A program made the translations under genes and the position numbers. The notes beneath the pieces were generated by a model that did not search any database, was not told where the DNA came from, and was given only the letters and a program-made list of their open reading frames with translations. From Chloroflexota bacterium (lineage in GTDB: Bacteria > Chloroflexota > Limnocylindria > Limnocylindrales > CSP1-4), in contig JADGQG010000086.1 of the NCBI GenBank assembly GCA_017882025.1, forward strand, positions 1 to 7,784: DNA of 7,784 nt, written 5' to 3'. Below are positions 5,113-7,784 of this stretch, one piece after another; positions within the stretch are counted from its first letter, which is position 1; each line of letters starts with the position of its first letter.

Positions 5113-6981
5113 CTACTGCCCGATCAACTTGAGGCCGTTCACCTGGGCGTAGTGGGAGACCCACGTGTCGCTGTGGATGATCCCACCGTTCTCCGAGACC
5201 GTCCGGGTGACCGACACGTCGAACCCGTCGTCCGCGTACTCGACGACTTTGACCGCGCCCGGGCTAAGCGAGCTCGTGTACGAGACGCTGCTCGAGGCCG
5301 GACGATAGTTGAACTTTGGCGACGTGATGAACTTGACGGTCCGCCCGTTTGCGACCTGGTAGGAGAGGTTCGTCGAGCCCGGGATCTTGGTCCCGCCGCC
5401 GACCGCGCCGGCGTTGTTGACGGCAACTGTGTACAGCGCGAACGTCACGACGCCGGGCGACGCCGAGGACTGGATGAGCACCGGGTACTTCGAGTCATTC
5501 CGCCAGGACATCGTCTGGACCGAGGTCCCGCTGATCACGACCGTGGCGTCGAGGCCGACCGGATAGCGCGTGATGTAGTAGTAGTGGTTCTTCTTGACGA
5601 GGGTCTCGTAGCCCGCGCGCGCCACCGCGTTGAACAGCGTGGTGGACGTCGAGCAGATGCCACCGCCCAGGGCTCCCGTATGCTGGGAGTGCCCATTGAT
5701 GATCGCGCCGCCGTCGCGGTACCCGCGCGCGTAGGTCACCGGCCCGATGGACTGCCAGAAGTCGAAGACGGCGCCCGGGGCAACGACGGTCCCGTTGATG
5801 TCGCGCGCCGGGATCGAGATGTTGTTGCCGAACCCGTTGCTCTCGCTCACCTCGTAGTAGGTGGTCCAGGATGAGATCTTGCGCATGAGGGGGGCGGCCG
5901 TCTTGGCCTGCTCGGTGGTGAGCTTCGGCGTCGTCGTGGTCAGGGCGAGGGCCACGCTCGGCGGGGTCGCGGGCGCGTCAATGGCGCTCCGGGCGAGGAT
6001 GGCCTGGACGACGAGCGGGGTAGTGGCCGCTGCATCGAGCGAGCGACCGTTCGCGCCCGGGGATACGCCGACCACAGCGCTGTTCTTACCGAAGAAGAAC
6101 GAGGCCTCGACGGGCGCGCGGTTGATCTTCTTGGCGAGGGCGACGATCGTCGCGATCGGGGCGTCCGGCGCGACGGTCGCGGCGTAGCCTCCGTCCGTTG
6201 TCGGCGCGAACGTGATCCACGAGCGGACCGTCGTCGCCGGAATCGTCCACGTTTCCTTGCCCTGGACCAGGACGACGTCCGCGGCCATGCGGCCGGCGGC
6301 GGCGACAGCGTCGGCGACCTCGGCGTCCGTGATCGTCGGCTCGATGGGCACGAGGGTGGCCGTGACGGCAACCTCGGCGGGGCTGGCTGGGTCCGCGAGG
6401 GCAGCGGTGATCGCGGCCTCCAGCGCCGTACGATCGATGCCCCGTCCGGCGACGGAGGCAACCGTCTTGAAGCCGGTGGGCGTGGCCGCAGCGCTCGCGT
6501 CCACGGGGGCGGCGTCCACCTGGGCGGCGGCGCCGGCCACCGCCGCGGTGAGCGCGGTCTGGTCCAGGACGACGGACGGAGCCACCGCGGCGCCGCGGAC
6601 GAGGCTGCCAACGCCGTCCGCGGCCCGAACCACGGTGTCGCCCGTGCGCCCGACCGCGAAGGCCTCGTCGACGAGACGGTCGACGTCTGCTCGTCGTCCG
6701 ACTGCTGCGTACGGGATCCGGACGGTGGACTCGCTGGCGGTGACGACGATCGTGCCGGTGGCAAATCCGGCCAGGCCGTGCTCGACGGCGGCACGTGCGC
6801 CCGCGCGGTCCAGGCCGCCGACATCGACCCCGGCGATCGTCACACCCGGGTAGATCCGGTCGGCGTAGCGACCCTGGTACGCGAACAGGGCGCCGGTCCC
6901 GACCGCCAAGGCCAGCACGAAGCCGGCGACGACGGCGAAGATGAGCCGGCCGAACGGGAAGCGGCGGGGGGCGGTTGGCAT
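5113..6981 (-). CDS. VanW-family envelope protein with peptidoglycan-binding-like domains (YoaR-like)
   Basis: This 622-residue protein has a basic start (MPTAPRRFPFGR) and a hydrophobic segment (about 12-35) that should anchor it in the membrane with the rest outside. After IYPGVTIAGVDVGG (43-56), which typically opens such proteins, come two regions resembling the PG_binding_4 domain (roughly 75-190 and 215-320). The VanW domain follows (about 370-505), with SSWTTYY (370-376), NISIPARDINGTVVAPGAVF (387-406), GGGICSTSTTLFNAVARAG (439-457) and GLDATVVISG (476-485). The tail (about 575-610, DGFDVSVTRTV...WVSHY) is the usual VanW extension and recalls a G5-like strand pattern. VanW is named after the vancomycin-resistance cluster; its biochemical role is unknown, but cell-wall binding is likely. 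It lies downstream of khpB on the same strand with a 134-base gap. No Shine-Dalgarno sequence precedes the ATG, and no better start is visible. Confidence 0.9.
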   Translation of the reverse strand: MPTAPRRFPFGRLIFAVVAGFVLALAVGTGALFAYQGRYADRIYPGVTIAGVDVGGLDRAGARAAVEHGLAGFATGTIVVTASESTVRIPYAAVGRRADVDRLVDEAFAVGRTGDTVVRAADGVGSLVRGAAVAPSVVLDQTALTAAVAGAAAQVDAAPVDASAAATPTGFKTVASVAGRGIDRTALEAAITAALADPASPAEVAVTATLVPIEPTITDAEVADAVAAAGRMAADVVLVQGKETWTIPATTVRSWITFAPTTDGGYAATVAPDAPIATIVALAKKINRAPVEASFFFGKNSAVVGVSPGANGRSLDAAATTPLVVQAILARSAIDAPATPPSVALALTTTTPKLTTEQAKTAAPLMRKISSWTTYYEVSESNGFGNNISIPARDINGTVVAPGAVFDFWQSIGPVTYARGYRDGGAIINGHSQHTGALGGGICSTSTTLFNAVARAGYETLVKKNHYYYITRYPVGLDATVVISGTSVQTMSWRNDSKYPVLIQSSASPGVVTFALYTVAVNNAGAVGGGTKIPGSTNLSYQVANGRTVKFITSPKFNYRPASSSVSYTSSLSPGAVKVVEYADDGFDVSVTRTVSENGGIIHSDTWVSHYAQVNGLKLIGQ

Positions 6982-7013
6982 ATCAGTGCTCGGTGCGGAT
7001 GGATCGGAGCGCG

Positions 7014-7019
7014 AATCTA
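7014..7019 (-). promoter_or_regulatory. Candidate -10 element (TAGATT) of the VanW-family gene
   Basis: On the minus strand TAGATT lies 32 bases before the ATG at 6981, predicting a leader of about 25 bases. It is one of very few AT-rich hexamers in the gap and fits TANNNT, but no -35 match is found at 16-18 bases. The leader has no Shine-Dalgarno sequence. If real, the VanW gene has its own promoter besides possible read-through from khpB. Confidence 0.4.
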
Positions 7020-7050
7020 GCAGGCTTGCCGCGAAGAGACGCGCGGGGGT

Positions 7051-7074
7051 ACCCGGGCGTGACGTTCGCCGGGT
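7051..7074 (-). terminator. Imperfect GC hairpin downstream of khpB
   Basis: On the minus strand ACCCGGCG pairs with CGCCCGGGT with one bulged base (7067-7074 with 7051-7059), leaving a loop of about seven bases. It begins 42 bases after the khpB stop. There is no T-run. It may be a weak terminator, an attenuator between khpB and the VanW gene, or chance. Confidence 0.25.
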
Positions 7075-7115
7075 GCCGCCTTCCGCGGGTGGTCGACTCC
7101 GGGACCGTTCAGAGC

Positions 7116-7784
7116 CTAGACCACCGCCTTTGGCACGACAACCACGCGGCGGTTCGGCTCTTCACCGATCGACTGGGTCCCGACGGCGGGGTGGTTGCGC
7201 AGCGCGAGGTGGATCCAGCGCCGCTCGAGGGCGGGCATCGGCTCCAGCTGGAGCATCTTGCCGGTCTCGACGACGCGCGCCGCGGCCCGATCGGCGATCT
7301 CCCGGAGCTGCTGCTCGCGTCGGCCGCGGTAGCCCTCGACGTCCACCAGGACGCGGGTCCACTCGCCCATCTCGCGCGACAGCATCAGGTTCACGATGTG
7401 CTGGAGGGCGGAGAGCCGCTCCCCCTTGCGGCCGATGAGGGCGCCCAGGGCCTCGTGCTCCTCGTCGTCGGCGCCGACCACGTTGAGGCGGTTCGTCTCG
7501 CCGGTCTCGATATTGACGGCGACCGAGAAGCCCAGGTGCTGCATCAGCTGCTCGAGGAGTCGCTTTCCCGCGTCAAGGGCGGCCGGCGACGCCTCCGCGG
7601 CCTGGAGTTCCTCGCGCTCTCGTACGAGCGAACGAGCCGTCTGGACCTCGTCGGCCTCGCTGGAGGAGACGACCGAGACGCCAGGTCGATCGTCCGATCG
7701 GCGGGGGGGGCGGTCGTCGCGGCGCGGGCCGCGATCCCGGGCCCGCTCCGGGCGGTCGTCGCGGCGCGGTGCATCGCGGCGCGG
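7116..7784 (-). CDS. khpB: KhpB/Jag-family RNA-binding protein (KH and R3H domains), N-terminus cut by window edge
   Basis: The reading frame is open from the right edge to a TAG at 7118-7116, giving 222 residues of the C-terminal part. An internal ATG at 7544 would cut into the KH domain (AGKRLLEQLMQHLGF runs straight through it), so the true start lies beyond 7784. Residues 1-35 of the fragment are rich in Arg, Asp and Pro with repeated RRDDRP, likely disordered. Then comes a charged helix (about 43-66), the KH domain (about 72-150) with its GxxG loop in IGRKGERLSALQ (117-128), and the R3H domain (about 160-219) with the RxxxH signature R188-H192 in ERRWIH and the family ending GEEPNRRVVVVPK. 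In Gram-positive bacteria KhpB binds RNA with KhpA and affects cell division and elongation. It usually follows yidC near the replication origin; that neighbour would lie beyond the edge. The N-terminal Jag domain, if present, is not visible. Confidence 0.92.
   Translation of the reverse strand, partial: PRRDAPRRDDRPERARDRGPRRDDRPPRRSDDRPGVSVVSSSEADEVQTARSLVREREELQAAEASPAALDAGKRLLEQLMQHLGFSVAVNIETGETNRLNVVGADDEEHEALGALIGRKGERLSALQHIVNLMLSREMGEWTRVLVDVEGYRGRREQQLREIADRAAARVVETGKMLQLEPMPALERRWIHLALRNHPAVGTQSIGEEPNRRVVVVPKAVV
7708..7769 (-). repeat. In-frame direct DNA repeat encoding Arg/Asp-rich segments of KhpB
   Basis: A 20-base unit (+ strand GGGCGGTCGTCGCGGCGCGG) occurs at 7708-7727 and again at 7750-7769, a period of 42 bases or 14 codons. 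Each copy encodes PRRDDRP on the minus strand. A partial third copy runs into the right edge (fragment residues 1-4, PRRD). The repeat keeps the reading frame and may extend outside the window. Confidence 0.75.

Noticed and set aside
3951..5132. + strand 393-codon open frame overlapping the ATPase
   Set aside because: It is in another frame of the ATPase gene, composed of Arg/Gly/Pro-rich sequence, while the overlapping frame carries all P-type ATPase motifs.
5086..5874. + strand 262-codon open frame opposite the VanW gene
   Set aside because: It is antisense to well-conserved VanW domain codons and shows the Arg/Asp/Val-rich composition of a shadow frame.
5113..6981. Vancomycin-resistance determinant
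   Set aside because: VanW-domain proteins are widespread in bacteria without van clusters. No VanA/B ligase, VanH, VanX or VanR/S gene is present here.
7544..7774. Minus-strand 76-codon open frame at the right edge as a separate gene
   Set aside because: It is out of frame with the KhpB coding sequence, which is continuous through the same bases and gives the expected KH-domain start.

Overview
This is a GC-rich bacterial window (by eye about 70% G+C, codons ending mostly in G or C). No marker gene here fixes the taxonomy. High GC, a leaderless-type TANNNT promoter directly before one ATG, a VanW/YoaR-type envelope protein and a KH/R3H protein of the KhpB (Jag) family would fit a Chloroflexota lineage of the Limnocylindria kind or an actinobacterium. 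This is inference only.

Layout. Bases 1-98 are the 3' end of a transfer-messenger RNA (ssrA), cut by the left edge. After a 322-base gap comes a two-gene operon on the + strand: a Tm-1-like ATP-binding (UPF0261) protein (421-1635) and a TIM-barrel protein of the phosphoenolpyruvate hydrolase family (1663-2496). A strong GC hairpin (2559-2586) closes it. These two proteins correspond to the two halves of the single plant protein Tm-1. A separate + strand unit (2713-5061) encodes a heavy-metal P-type ATPase of the P1B-5 (TPC) type with a hemerythrin-like C-terminal domain, probably an Fe/Ni exporter. It seems to start without a leader, and its promoter region holds two inverted repeats.

The right part lies on the - strand and converges on the ATPase gene across a 51-base gap. 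It carries a large membrane-anchored VanW-family envelope protein (6981-5113) and, upstream of it, the C-terminal 222 codons of the RNA-binding protein KhpB/Jag (stop at 7116, open through the right edge). The KhpB fragment starts in an Arg/Asp/Pro-rich tail encoded by in-frame DNA repeats.

The window therefore joins translation rescue (tmRNA), a poorly understood conserved enzyme pair, metal homeostasis and cell-envelope/RNA-binding housekeeping genes. I see no mobile element, CRISPR array or defence system. The most useful leads are the split Tm-1 pair, the metal pump with its sensor-like domain and possible operators, and the disordered extension of KhpB.
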